Assembly: GCA_041687755.1 (NCBI GenBank)
Contig: JBDNJM010000181.1
Coordinates: forward strand, 1 to 8,493
Direction: 5' to 3'
DNA: 8,493 nt
DNA from: JBDNJM01 sp041687755
Lineage (GTDB): Bacteria > Planctomycetota > UBA1135 > GCA-002686595
Below are positions 1 through 7,500 of this stretch, one piece after another; the stretch's first letter is position 1, and each line of letters begins with the position of its first letter. A program made the position numbers and the translations under genes. Under the pieces are notes generated by a model. It searched no databases, had not been told where the DNA came from, and saw only the letters and a program-made list of their open reading frames with translations.

Positions 1-39
1 CTGGTGGCCTTCTGCGGCATAGCCGCAGAAGGCCACCAG
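1..39. repeat. Perfect 18-bp inverted repeat; candidate terminator downstream of the TPR gene pair
   Basis: The left arm CTGGTGGCCTTCTGCGGC (1-18) is the exact reverse complement of 22-39, leaving a three-base loop ATA (19-21). An 18-bp GC-rich stem with no mismatch would be extremely stable in RNA. It lies 56 bases past the stop codon of the minus-strand TPR gene, where a terminator would be expected. No T-run follows on the plus side, and the minus-side tail lies outside the window, so intrinsic termination cannot be confirmed. A REP-like or other dispersed palindrome is an equally good reading. Confidence 0.85.
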
Positions 40-51
40 GCCGGTGAAAAC

Positions 52-62
52 GTGCCTGGCAC
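52..62. repeat. Short palindrome GTGCC-T-GGCAC, possibly part of a REP-like element
   Basis: GTGCC (52-56) and GGCAC (58-62) are reverse complements around one T and are preceded by a run of A (47-50). A second, overlapping pairing is possible between CCAGGC (36-41) and GCCTGG (54-59), which would link this palindrome to the large hairpin at 1-39. From memory, similar GTGCCTGGCAC words occur in dispersed repeats near REP-associated transposases in several phyla. That is recollection and not a search result. Confidence 0.4.
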
Positions 63-95
63 CGTATCCTTCCCCCAGCCCGGACGGGGCGCGCT

Positions 96-1745
96 CTAGC
101 GCGTCCCTTCGCTCGGCTCGCCCTTCAGTTTGCGCTCGAGCTTGGCCGCGTTGTCCTTCGAGTCGCGCAGCGCAATCTCGATGATTCCGCGCTCGTCGTC
201 GCCCAGCTCCTCGGAAGCCAGCAGCGCCTCGGCGGCCGCCGTCGCCGCCTTGTACATGGCCATCGCCTTGACGTAGTCGCGCTCGAGGTTGTAGTGCAGG
301 ACGAGCGCCGTGTCGTTCAGGTACGCGGGGTTCTCAGGCTCCAGGTCCAGGGCCTTGGAGTACGCGCGGAAGGCGTCCTCGTAGAGGGCGGTGATCGCCG
401 CCTGCTCGTCCTCATCGCCATCCTCGAGGCGAACTCGACGCACGTCGCCGAAGTCGCGGCTGAACAGGGCGAGGTTGTTCCAGAAGACGGGGTTGGCGGG
501 CTCGATCTCGGTCAGGAGCTCGGCCATGTCGATGGCCGCCTCAAGCTCGCCGGCCTCGAAGACTTTGCTCGTGACGAACTCGAGGCGCGCCGGGCCCAGC
601 TCGTCGTTCGCGAAGGTCGCGGCGGCGTCGGCGCCCATGTAGCGGCGGAACTCGGACCAGGAAGCCGCGGCGGCCTTGTAGCGGGCCGAGTCGTAGGCGA
701 TCAGGCCGAGGTAGTAGTGGCTGTTGACGAAGGCGGGAGCCTTCTTGAGGACCTCGGTGAAGGCTTCGCCGGCCTTCGCGAGCACCTCGGGGTCGGCGTT
801 GGCCGTCGTGTAGAGCGACCAGCCGTACCACCAGCGCAGGGTCGCGTCGGCCTCGGTGCGGTCGCCCACGCGCGCGCCGTACTCGACGAGCGCGGTTTCG
901 GCGGCCTGCTGGAAGGCTTCGTGCCCGAGCGTGTTCCACGCCGTGTTGACGTTCGCGTTGTTGTCCGGCGCCAGGCCGAGGGCGAGCGTGTAGGCGCGCA
1001 GCTTGAGCGCATCGTCGCCCATGAATGCCGCCGTGCCGCCCAGCTGCATCGCGGCATCGGTCGCGACGAAGATGTCGTTGCCGGCCAGCTCGAGCGACCT
1101 TTCCAGGTCAGCCTTCGCGCGCTCCAGGTGCGCCACCGACTCACGATTCGGCTCCTCGGCGTTGTACAGCACAGCGCCGAGGGAGAGCTCCGCGCGGCCG
1201 GCGAGCAGGTGCGCCTCCGCGTCCTCGGGCGTGCGCTCGATCACCGCGCGGGCGGCCTTCAGGCTGATCTCGGTGTCGCCGGTCAGCAGGCCGACGCGGG
1301 CGAGTTCGATCCAGGCGTCCCCGTAGCGCTCAGGGTCCGCCTCGAGCGCCTCCGCGAGGGCGGTCTTCGCGTCCTCGATCAGGAAGCCCGCGGACGCGAG
1401 GTCCGCCTGGGTCTTCGCGGCTAGGGCCAGGCCGGTCACGTACGTCAGGTCCATGCTGTTCTTGCCGTCGCGCTTCATGCGGCTGGCGCCGCTGAGCACG
1501 TCGTCCCAGTCGCCCTCGGCGACCTGCAGGCGCATCAACCAGATCGAGCTCTGCTCGCCGCCCCCGTCGACCGCGGCGGCCTGCTCTAGCGTGGCGCGCG
1601 CGCCCGCGAGGTCGCCGGCTGCGATCTGCTGGCGGCCCTTGGTGATCCAGGCCTCGAGGTCCTCTTGGACTGCGAGCACGGGCGCTAGGCCGGGGGCCGG
1701 GGCGGGCTGAAGGCCCGGGAGGAGGAGGATCAGCAGCTGAAGCAT
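96..1745 (-). CDS. Exported TPR-type repeat protein, 549 aa (downstream gene of the pair)
   Basis: The product is a helical repeat protein rich in Ala, Glu and Leu, probably acting as a protein-interaction scaffold outside the cytoplasm. The chosen ATG at 1745 starts a hydrophobic segment (MLQLLILLLPGL) followed by a Pro/Ala stretch, like a signal peptide, although its n-region lacks a basic residue. A TTG start at 1838 would keep the frame but adds an unlikely Pro/Ser/Arg-rich leader. TPR-like helix pairs occupy most of the protein: near 40-60 (GDLAGARATLEQAAAVD), around 150-185, near 310-360 (a repeat ending HYYLGLIAYDSARYKAAAASW) and near 460-500 (AYSKALDLEPENPAYLNDTA). Two motifs near the C-terminus, NNLALFSRD (423-431) and NDTALV (477-482), recur in the upstream gene. 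No catalytic motif is visible. No Shine-Dalgarno sequence precedes the start. The gap of 124 bases from the upstream stop suggests one operon. I do not recognise a named family beyond TPR-like. Confidence 0.85.
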   Translation of the reverse strand: MLQLLILLLPGLQPAPAPGLAPVLAVQEDLEAWITKGRQQIAAGDLAGARATLEQAAAVDGGGEQSSIWLMRLQVAEGDWDDVLSGASRMKRDGKNSMDLTYVTGLALAAKTQADLASAGFLIEDAKTALAEALEADPERYGDAWIELARVGLLTGDTEISLKAARAVIERTPEDAEAHLLAGRAELSLGAVLYNAEEPNRESVAHLERAKADLERSLELAGNDIFVATDAAMQLGGTAAFMGDDALKLRAYTLALGLAPDNNANVNTAWNTLGHEAFQQAAETALVEYGARVGDRTEADATLRWWYGWSLYTTANADPEVLAKAGEAFTEVLKKAPAFVNSHYYLGLIAYDSARYKAAAASWSEFRRYMGADAAATFANDELGPARLEFVTSKVFEAGELEAAIDMAELLTEIEPANPVFWNNLALFSRDFGDVRRVRLEDGDEDEQAAITALYEDAFRAYSKALDLEPENPAYLNDTALVLHYNLERDYVKAMAMYKAATAAAEALLASEELGDDERGIIEIALRDSKDNAAKLERKLKGEPSEGTR

Positions 1746-1869
1746 GGGGTGGAACCGCGAAAGGGTCGGTGGGGCCCACGCGGGCCCGGATACGGAGAGC
1801 GGGAGGGGAGAGTCGGGAGCGGAGCGCCAGGCCCCCAAGGAGGGGGGCGCGGTCCTAAACGGCTCGGAG
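1746..1869 (-). other. Spacer between the two TPR genes with two short GC hairpins
   Basis: This 124-base spacer holds two small inverted repeats. One pairs GCCCCC (1831-1836) with GGGGGC (1843-1848); the other pairs GGGCCC (1772-1777) with GGGCCC (1782-1787) around ACGC. Neither is followed by a T-run, so neither is a convincing terminator. They could slow RNA decay or adjust the ratio of the two products if the genes are co-transcribed. In such GC-rich DNA short stems of this kind also arise by chance. Confidence 0.3.
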
Positions 1870-4014
1870 TCACTCGCAGGGCTTGCCCCAGGCGGTCACG
1901 GGACGGCTCAGGGGCAGCTCGGTCTCGCCGTCGATTCGAGGCAGGTAGTAGCGCGTGACGATCGGTCGCTCGTAGGGGCCGATCTCCACGGAGCGTTCGA
2001 AGTAGTTGCGGGCGACTTCGGGCTGGTCCAGGAACTCGAGGTGCAGCACGCCGAGATTCTCGTGGGCGTCGCCGTAGGCCTCGCTCAGGGCCGTGAAGTC
2101 CTCAGCCTCGGGGTCGGCCTGGGCGAGCTGGGCCTCGCCGAGTCGTACGGCCTCGCGCAGGAAGCTCTCGGCCACCTCGAGGTCGCTGTGCAGGTAGTGC
2201 ACGAAGACGAGCCCGGTATCGTTCTGCACGCGGGCGTCTTCGGGCGCGAGTTCGGCCGCGCGCAGGTAGGCGTCCGCGCTCGTGCGCATCGTCGTGCGGG
2301 CGCGCTCCATCAGGGCGTTCGCGCGCTCGCGGAACTGGCGCTTTTCGGCCTCGGTGCCGTACAGCTCGGGCGCGATTTCAGCGCGCCGGCGCAGCTCGGA
2401 GATCTGCTCCTCCGGGGCCAACCCGCTGGCGGCCCCGCAGAAGGCGCGCGCCTCGTTCTCGAGCGCGACGGACGCGTCGCGGTTGAAGAAGCCGGCGTTG
2501 TTGGCCGCGTCGGCGGCCTCGGGGTCCAGCCCAAAGATCTTGGAGGCGAGCTGCGCGGCGCGGCCGAGTGCGGCGCCCTTGCCCTGGGCGCCGGCCGCGG
2601 CGTAGCGCGCGAGTACGGTCTGCAGGCCGCGCATTCCGCTCTGCAGGTACCCCGGGTAGTCGGTGAGCAGGCCGCCGGCGCTGAGCTCCTCGGTGGCGAG
2701 GAACTCGTTCACCGCGGCGTCGTAGTTGCCCGCGAACAGCTCGGCCCAGCCCTCGCCGGTTTGGGAGATGATCTCCCAGGCGCCGGCGCCGAGATCGGCG
2801 GTCGCTTCCATGGTGCGCACCGCGGCGAAGTCGGCCTGGGCGGCGGCGAAGCGCTCGCGGGTCGCCGCGTAAGCCGCGGGATCGGCGCTTTGCTCCTGGG
2901 GGAAGGAGGCGACGGCGGCAAAGAAGCGCTGCTTCCCGAGCTCCATCGCGAGGGGCGCCGCGTCGCCGGAGACGGCACGGAGCTTCTGCAGCTCTTCGAC
3001 CGCGCGATCGGGGCCGCCGGCGTCGTTGGCGACACTCACGAGCACGGTTAGCAGCGTCGGCTCGCTGGGGATAGCGCTCAGCCCTTCGCGCAGGGCGGTC
3101 AGCGCGAGTTCGGTGTGGCTGGCGTCGCCGGTCGCGGCGCCCTGGTAGAGCTCGATGTTCGCGGCCGTGTTCCAGGCGGAGGCCTGCTCGGGGCGCGCGG
3201 CGACGAACTGCGCCGCGTGGTCGAGGGCGCGCGCGTACGCGGCGTTCAGGGCCTCGGGCTCGGCTTCGGGATCCGCGTTGCGCACGGCGTCGGCGCGCTC
3301 GGCGAACTCGAGATAGCTCGAGCGGGCGAGGATCTCGATGCCGTCGCCGAACGGGAAGCTGAGCGCCGCGAAGTCGGGAGCGTTCACAGCGGCGCGTTCG
3401 GCAAGGGGCAGGGCCTCGGCCGGGCGGTTCAGCATGATCAAGCTCTGGGCGCCGCCCAGGAGGCTGCGCGGCGTCTCGGGCAGGCCGGCGAAGGCCCGCG
3501 CCGCGTCCTCGAAGGCGCTGCCGACGAACACGCCCGAGCCGCCGTTGTTGAGAGACTGTTGGGCGAGGGCCAGCAGCCCCTCAGCGCGGTACGTGCGCAG
3601 CGCGACGTCGCGCGGCGCGATGTCGAGCGCCCGGTCGAGGGAACTCAATGCGCCGGCCGGGTTGTCGTCGGCGAGCTTCGCGCGGGCCTCGCGGAAGTGC
3701 TCGAGCATCACGACCTGGCCGAGGATTTCGCGCGCGCGCTCGAAGTCGCCGGAGCGCATCGCTTCTTGCGCGGCGCCCGAGGCCTGCTCGGGGGAGGCGT
3801 ACTCGACCTCGGGCACGAGCTCGCCCGATCCTTGGGCCGGGGAGATGGCCGGGGAGATGGCCGGGGAGATGGCGGGGGCGATGGCAGGGGCCGCCAGGTG
3901 CGCCTCCAGCGGAGCGGGGGCGGCAGCGAGGGCGCTGGCGGACAAAGTCGTCCAGGCCAGCAGCGGGGTGAGGAGCGCGAGGGGCGCGAACGTCGTGGCC
4001 ATGGAGGGGCGCAT
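1870..4014 (-). CDS. Exported TPR-type repeat protein, 714 aa (upstream gene of the pair)
   Basis: This is a large, acidic, Ala-rich helical repeat protein, probably a periplasmic or surface scaffold. The ATG at 4014 gives MRPSMATTF followed by a hydrophobic core and ASALA before AAPAP, a good signal peptide with a basic residue at position 2. An ATG at 4002 is the alternative (710 aa). The frame stays open further upstream to 4548, but that extension is a low-complexity Arg/Pro/Ser reading across the divergent intergenic region and is not credible. After the signal peptide comes a Pro/Ala/Ile/Ser linker made by a 12-bp tandem repeat. TPR-like helix pairs follow from about residue 80, including a segment with GDFERAREILGQVV, another ending AALSSLDRALDIAPRD, and one near 590 (AYLRAAELAPEDARVQNDTG). 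The motifs NNAGFFNRD (505-513) and NDTGLV (598-603) match the downstream gene. No enzyme motif or Shine-Dalgarno sequence is visible. Confidence 0.85.
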   Translation of the reverse strand: MRPSMATTFAPLALLTPLLAWTTLSASALAAAPAPLEAHLAAPAIAPAISPAISPAISPAQGSGELVPEVEYASPEQASGAAQEAMRSGDFERAREILGQVVMLEHFREARAKLADDNPAGALSSLDRALDIAPRDVALRTYRAEGLLALAQQSLNNGGSGVFVGSAFEDAARAFAGLPETPRSLLGGAQSLIMLNRPAEALPLAERAAVNAPDFAALSFPFGDGIEILARSSYLEFAERADAVRNADPEAEPEALNAAYARALDHAAQFVAARPEQASAWNTAANIELYQGAATGDASHTELALTALREGLSAIPSEPTLLTVLVSVANDAGGPDRAVEELQKLRAVSGDAAPLAMELGKQRFFAAVASFPQEQSADPAAYAATRERFAAAQADFAAVRTMEATADLGAGAWEIISQTGEGWAELFAGNYDAAVNEFLATEELSAGGLLTDYPGYLQSGMRGLQTVLARYAAAGAQGKGAALGRAAQLASKIFGLDPEAADAANNAGFFNRDASVALENEARAFCGAASGLAPEEQISELRRRAEIAPELYGTEAEKRQFRERANALMERARTTMRTSADAYLRAAELAPEDARVQNDTGLVFVHYLHSDLEVAESFLREAVRLGEAQLAQADPEAEDFTALSEAYGDAHENLGVLHLEFLDQPEVARNYFERSVEIGPYERPIVTRYYLPRIDGETELPLSRPVTAWGKPCE
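3837..3884. repeat. 12-bp tandem repeat coding for a Pro-Ala-Ile-Ser linker
   Basis: The unit CCGGGGAGATGG occurs three times without change (3837-3848, 3849-3860, 3861-3872) and once in degenerate form (CGGGGGCGATGG, 3873-3884). On the minus strand this gives successive PAIS units just after the predicted signal peptide of the 714-aa protein. The unit is a multiple of three, so copy-number change by slippage would lengthen or shorten the linker without shifting the frame. Confidence 0.9.
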
Positions 4015-4562
4015 CGGAGGTCGGAGGGCGCGGTGAGGGTGGCGGGTCGAGGGGGGGCGCGCTGCCGATCGCGGGGAGCGATGGCGGCCGAGGCGGTGGC
4101 GACTGAAGCGTGCCGAGTGGTAGCGGAAGTGTCGGGCGCTACAGGCGAAGCGGTGCCGGGGCGTTAGGGGCCTAAGATGGTAGTACGCTACGGCTGCTGA
4201 ATCGATGTGATGAGCGCCATCGATACGCCGCGCTGGGTTGAAGTGCTGCTGCGGGTTTGCCCTTGCCGCTTCGCCGGTCGTGCGGCACCCCGGAGAGGGG
4301 CACCACCTGCTCGGGAGGATGCAACCTTTGGGCCGCGCGGGCCGGGGAATCGAGCGCGAGATCGCCGTCCCCGCGACCGCGGAGGGGGGCGTGGGGCCCG
4401 AAACTGCCCTCTGGCCCCTAGAACCGTCCCCCAGGGATGGGGAAGATGGTCCCCTGCGGCGCGTCCGCTCCGACGAAGCCGGCGTTCCGTCGGCTCGTCT
4501 CCCCAGATCCGTGCTCCCACGGTCCTCAGCCCGTGTTTCCACGGCCACCCGAACTTCTACGC
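4015..4562. promoter_or_regulatory. Divergent intergenic region presumed to carry both promoters
   Basis: The 548 bases between the two divergent starts contain no reading frame with believable protein composition; all long frames here are Arg/Pro/Gly-rich shadows. The region must supply a promoter for the lipoprotein gene and probably one for the TPR pair. I could not identify a convincing sigma-70 -35/-10 pair on either strand. The segment about 4160-4260 is locally less GC-rich than its flanks and contains an inverted repeat (4201-4224), so it is the most likely place for control elements. GGGGCC (4393-4398) and GGCCCC (4413-4418) could form another stem in the leader of the lipoprotein mRNA. 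Confidence 0.5.
4201..4224. promoter_or_regulatory. Inverted repeat ATCGATG-N10-CATCGAT, candidate operator
   Basis: ATCGATG (4201-4207) and CATCGAT (4218-4224) are exact reverse complements separated by ten bases. A centre-to-centre spacing of 17 bases is within the range bound by dimeric helix-turn-helix regulators. The repeat lies 187 bases before the minus-strand start at 4014 and 338 bases before the plus-strand start at 4563, inside the only region that could control both. ATCGAT is itself palindromic, so part of the symmetry comes for free. No regulator gene is present in the window to connect to it. Confidence 0.35.
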
Positions 4563-7500
4563 ATGCGTACGAACCCGCGCCTCGTCCAGGGCGGCCTCCT
4601 CGCGCCCGGCCTGCTGCTCCTAGGGGGCCTGGCTCTCAGCGGCTGCGACGACCCGATCTGCGCCCTCTCGAACACCTGCTTCACCGACGGCACCGGCGGG
4701 GCTCTGGGTGTGGAGGCCTTTGTGCCGGCCCTCGGCTTCCTGCTCGAGTCGGAGGAGCCGGACGTGCTGAGCATCGAGCCCTCCATCGGGATCATTGGCA
4801 GCAGCGCGCCGATCGCGATTTTCTTCACGGAGTCGATGGCGGGCGAGACACTGGACGGCGCCTTCTCGGTGACCCAGGACGCGGGCGGGTTCCAGCTGCC
4901 GCTGCCGGTGACCCAGGTGCTGGTAGCCAACGGGCGCGGGCTGCTGCTGCTGCCCCAGACGCCGATGCAGCCGGCCAACTTCGTGCAGATATCTTACGTC
5001 GCCGACAACGGGCCCGCGCGCGACCTGACCGGCCAGGAGCTGCAGGTCAACGTGGGCACCCAGATCGGTAGCTTCACCGTCGCCACCGCCGACCCCGTCG
5101 CGCCCCGGGTGATCGCCCAGTGGCCGCCCGACGGCGCGATCAACATCTCGCGCACGACCGAGATCCTGACCGTCTTCGATCGGCCGATGGATCCCGACAC
5201 GTTCGACGAGGACTCCTACGCCGTCACGATCGGCGGCGCCGATCCGGATCCGGATCCGGATCCCCAACCGCTCCAGGTGGACGCGGGCTTCGGCATCGAA
5301 ATTCCCGACGCTCGCGTGTGGGTTTACGAGCGCCTCGCCGGCGACGGCACACGGCTCGACTTCGGTGAACTCGTGGACGTGGACCTCGCGCTGTCGAGCG
5401 GCGTGAACCTCCTGCTCGGTTCCGAAGGCGGCGAGCTTGCGAACGTCAACAGCGGCTTCCGCACCATGGCTCCCGCGGCGCCCTCCGGCGCGCTGCTCAC
5501 CTCGAGCCCCGCCGACGCGATCGGCACGGCGAACCTGGTCGCCGGCGACAGCGAGGCGCAGATCACGGTCCAGGTGGTCGACGCGCAAGACGGCGACCTG
5601 CTTGAGTATTACCTGTTCGGCCAGTCCCTGGGCGACACGCCGCAGCAGGTCGCCGTCGCGCGCCAGGTGACGATCGAAGGCGTCGAGCCGATCACCGAGG
5701 TCGTGCTGGGCCTGGCGGATCTCGACCTGACCGACGACGACGGCGACGCGATCTTTGCCGACGGCGGCCTGTTCGCAGCGTTCGCGCTGAGGCGCAACGG
5801 CATCACCGGTCCGGTCGGGCTGCTCGACCTCGAGCCTGCGTCGGACGCGATCATCGGCGTTGCGTTCGACACGACACCCCCGGAAGTGGTGTCGCTGGCC
5901 GGCAACCTGGTCGCGGAGGGCGAGCAGGGCTTCGAGATTCGCGGTGAGTTCCGCGACCTCGTGCTCGTCGGGACGGCGAACGAGGAGATCGTCGCGGCCG
6001 ATATCGAGTCAGCGCTCGGCCAAACGGCCGATGCGGCGCCGCTGCTCGGCGGCGGCGCCGACGGCGGCTTCATCACGGCAGGCGTGCCGCTGGGCGTGCT
6101 CTCGGAAGGCAACCAGGGCCTCTTGTTCGAGCTGGTGCTCTACGACCGCGCGCTCAACGCGAGCGAGCCGATCTCCGGCACGTTCCGGCAGGTCGGTGCC
6201 ATCGGCCCGGACCCGCTCCTGCCCGGTGGCGTTGGCCTGCCGATCGAGGTCGAGGTCGTCGACGCCGAAACGCTCAGCCCCCTGGAGGGCGCGCGCGTAT
6301 TCACTCACGCCGACGCCTTCGGAACCTATCCGCTGATCGGCTCGAGCCTGACCGACAGCAATGGCCTCGCCACGGTGACGAGCGCGACCACCGCGGACGC
6401 GGGCACGCTGCTGACGGTGGAGTTGGTCGGCTACGACCTGCTGACGTTGCACGGCATCGGTGCCGCGCGCGCCAGCATTCCCCTCCGCGCCAGCGGCACG
6501 GGCACTGCGAGCCTCTCCGGGCAGGTGACGAGCACCTCGCCCCTGGCGCCTTTGGTGCTGCCCCAAAGCGACCTCGCGCTCAGCGACACGCGGCTCGCGT
6601 TCAGCGATGCCCGGCTGTTCGCGGTGGAGGACTGCGAGATCGATCCGTTCAACGCGACCCTCACCTGCCAGTTCGGGCCCCAGGCACTGGCGGCCGCGCG
6701 CTTCGGTGCGGGCGGCCTGTTCGTGGGGGACTTCGATCTTCCGCTGGCGCTGTTCACGCCCCCGTTGTTCCTGCAGGTCGCGCAGCTCGAGTTCGGGCTG
6801 CCGGTCGTGGACGGGGTAACGCCGCTGGTCCTAGAGATCGACAATCTTGCTGCGGATCCCGGCGCGCCGCCGGAGGCCCAAGCGATCCTCGGGCCGGCGG
6901 CGGGCGTCAGCTCTGCGATCACCGCGGACTTCGACTTCGACACCGCGATCGACGTGGGCCCGCTGGCCGGGATCCCGGACATCACCATCGACGTGGCCCT
7001 GCCCGGCCTGCGCGCGCCGCTCACGGTGGGGCTGGGCCTGGCCTACGAGCTCGGCCCCGGCGCGTGGGTCACCCGCTCGGCCTACAGCGGCGATGTGCCC
7101 GCTCTTCTGGAGGGCGAGGTGCTGGACGATCGACTGCACCTTGGCGTCGAGTTTCGCAACGACGCGGGGGCGCTGACCGCCGTGCGGCTGCCGTTCTCGA
7201 CGCTTCCCGGGCAAACGAACACCCTGTTCCCGTCGAACGTGGCCGTGCTCGATCCGGCGCTGGAGAACACGTCGGTGGGGGCTGGGGGCTTCACGATTGA
7301 ACCCTTCAACGCCCTGCCCAACGCCCTGTTCGGCGTGCCGCTGTTCGGTTCCGGGCTGTACGAGGTCGAGATCGTCGATTCGGCCGGCCGCGCGTGGATC
7401 CTGCAGCGCGACGACCTGTCCGACGACGCCTTCCTGCGCATCCCCGTCCACGCCCCCGACCTGGGCGCAGCCGGCGGCATTGGCTTGGCCGACGGCGAAC

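Noticed and set aside
294..1424. Long plus-strand open frame of 376 codons antisense to the first TPR gene
   Set aside because: Its protein is dominated by Val, Gly, Arg and Leu without domain structure, as expected when the GC-rich third positions of the real gene are read on the other strand. The minus-strand frame has a signal peptide and TPR pattern.
1744..3051. Plus-strand open frame of 435 codons spanning the TPR spacer and part of the upstream TPR gene
   Set aside because: It covers the end of one clear gene and the spacer, has shadow-type composition and matches no family.
3837..3884. CRISPR-like array
   Set aside because: The units are 12 bp, contiguous, without spacers and in frame within a gene, so this is a coding tandem repeat.
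3115..4167. Plus-strand open frame of 350 codons antisense to the 714-aa protein
   Set aside because: Gly/Arg/Val-rich shadow; the 12-bp repeat reads as a GDGRGDG-like run with no domain support.
4015..4548. N-terminal extension of the 714-aa protein up to 4548
   Set aside because: It adds 178 Arg/Pro/Ser/His-rich residues ahead of a good signal peptide, so it is most likely untranslated leader and promoter DNA.
4437..4562. Upstream in-frame start of the lipoprotein
   Set aside because: It would place 42 residues before the signal peptide and lipobox.
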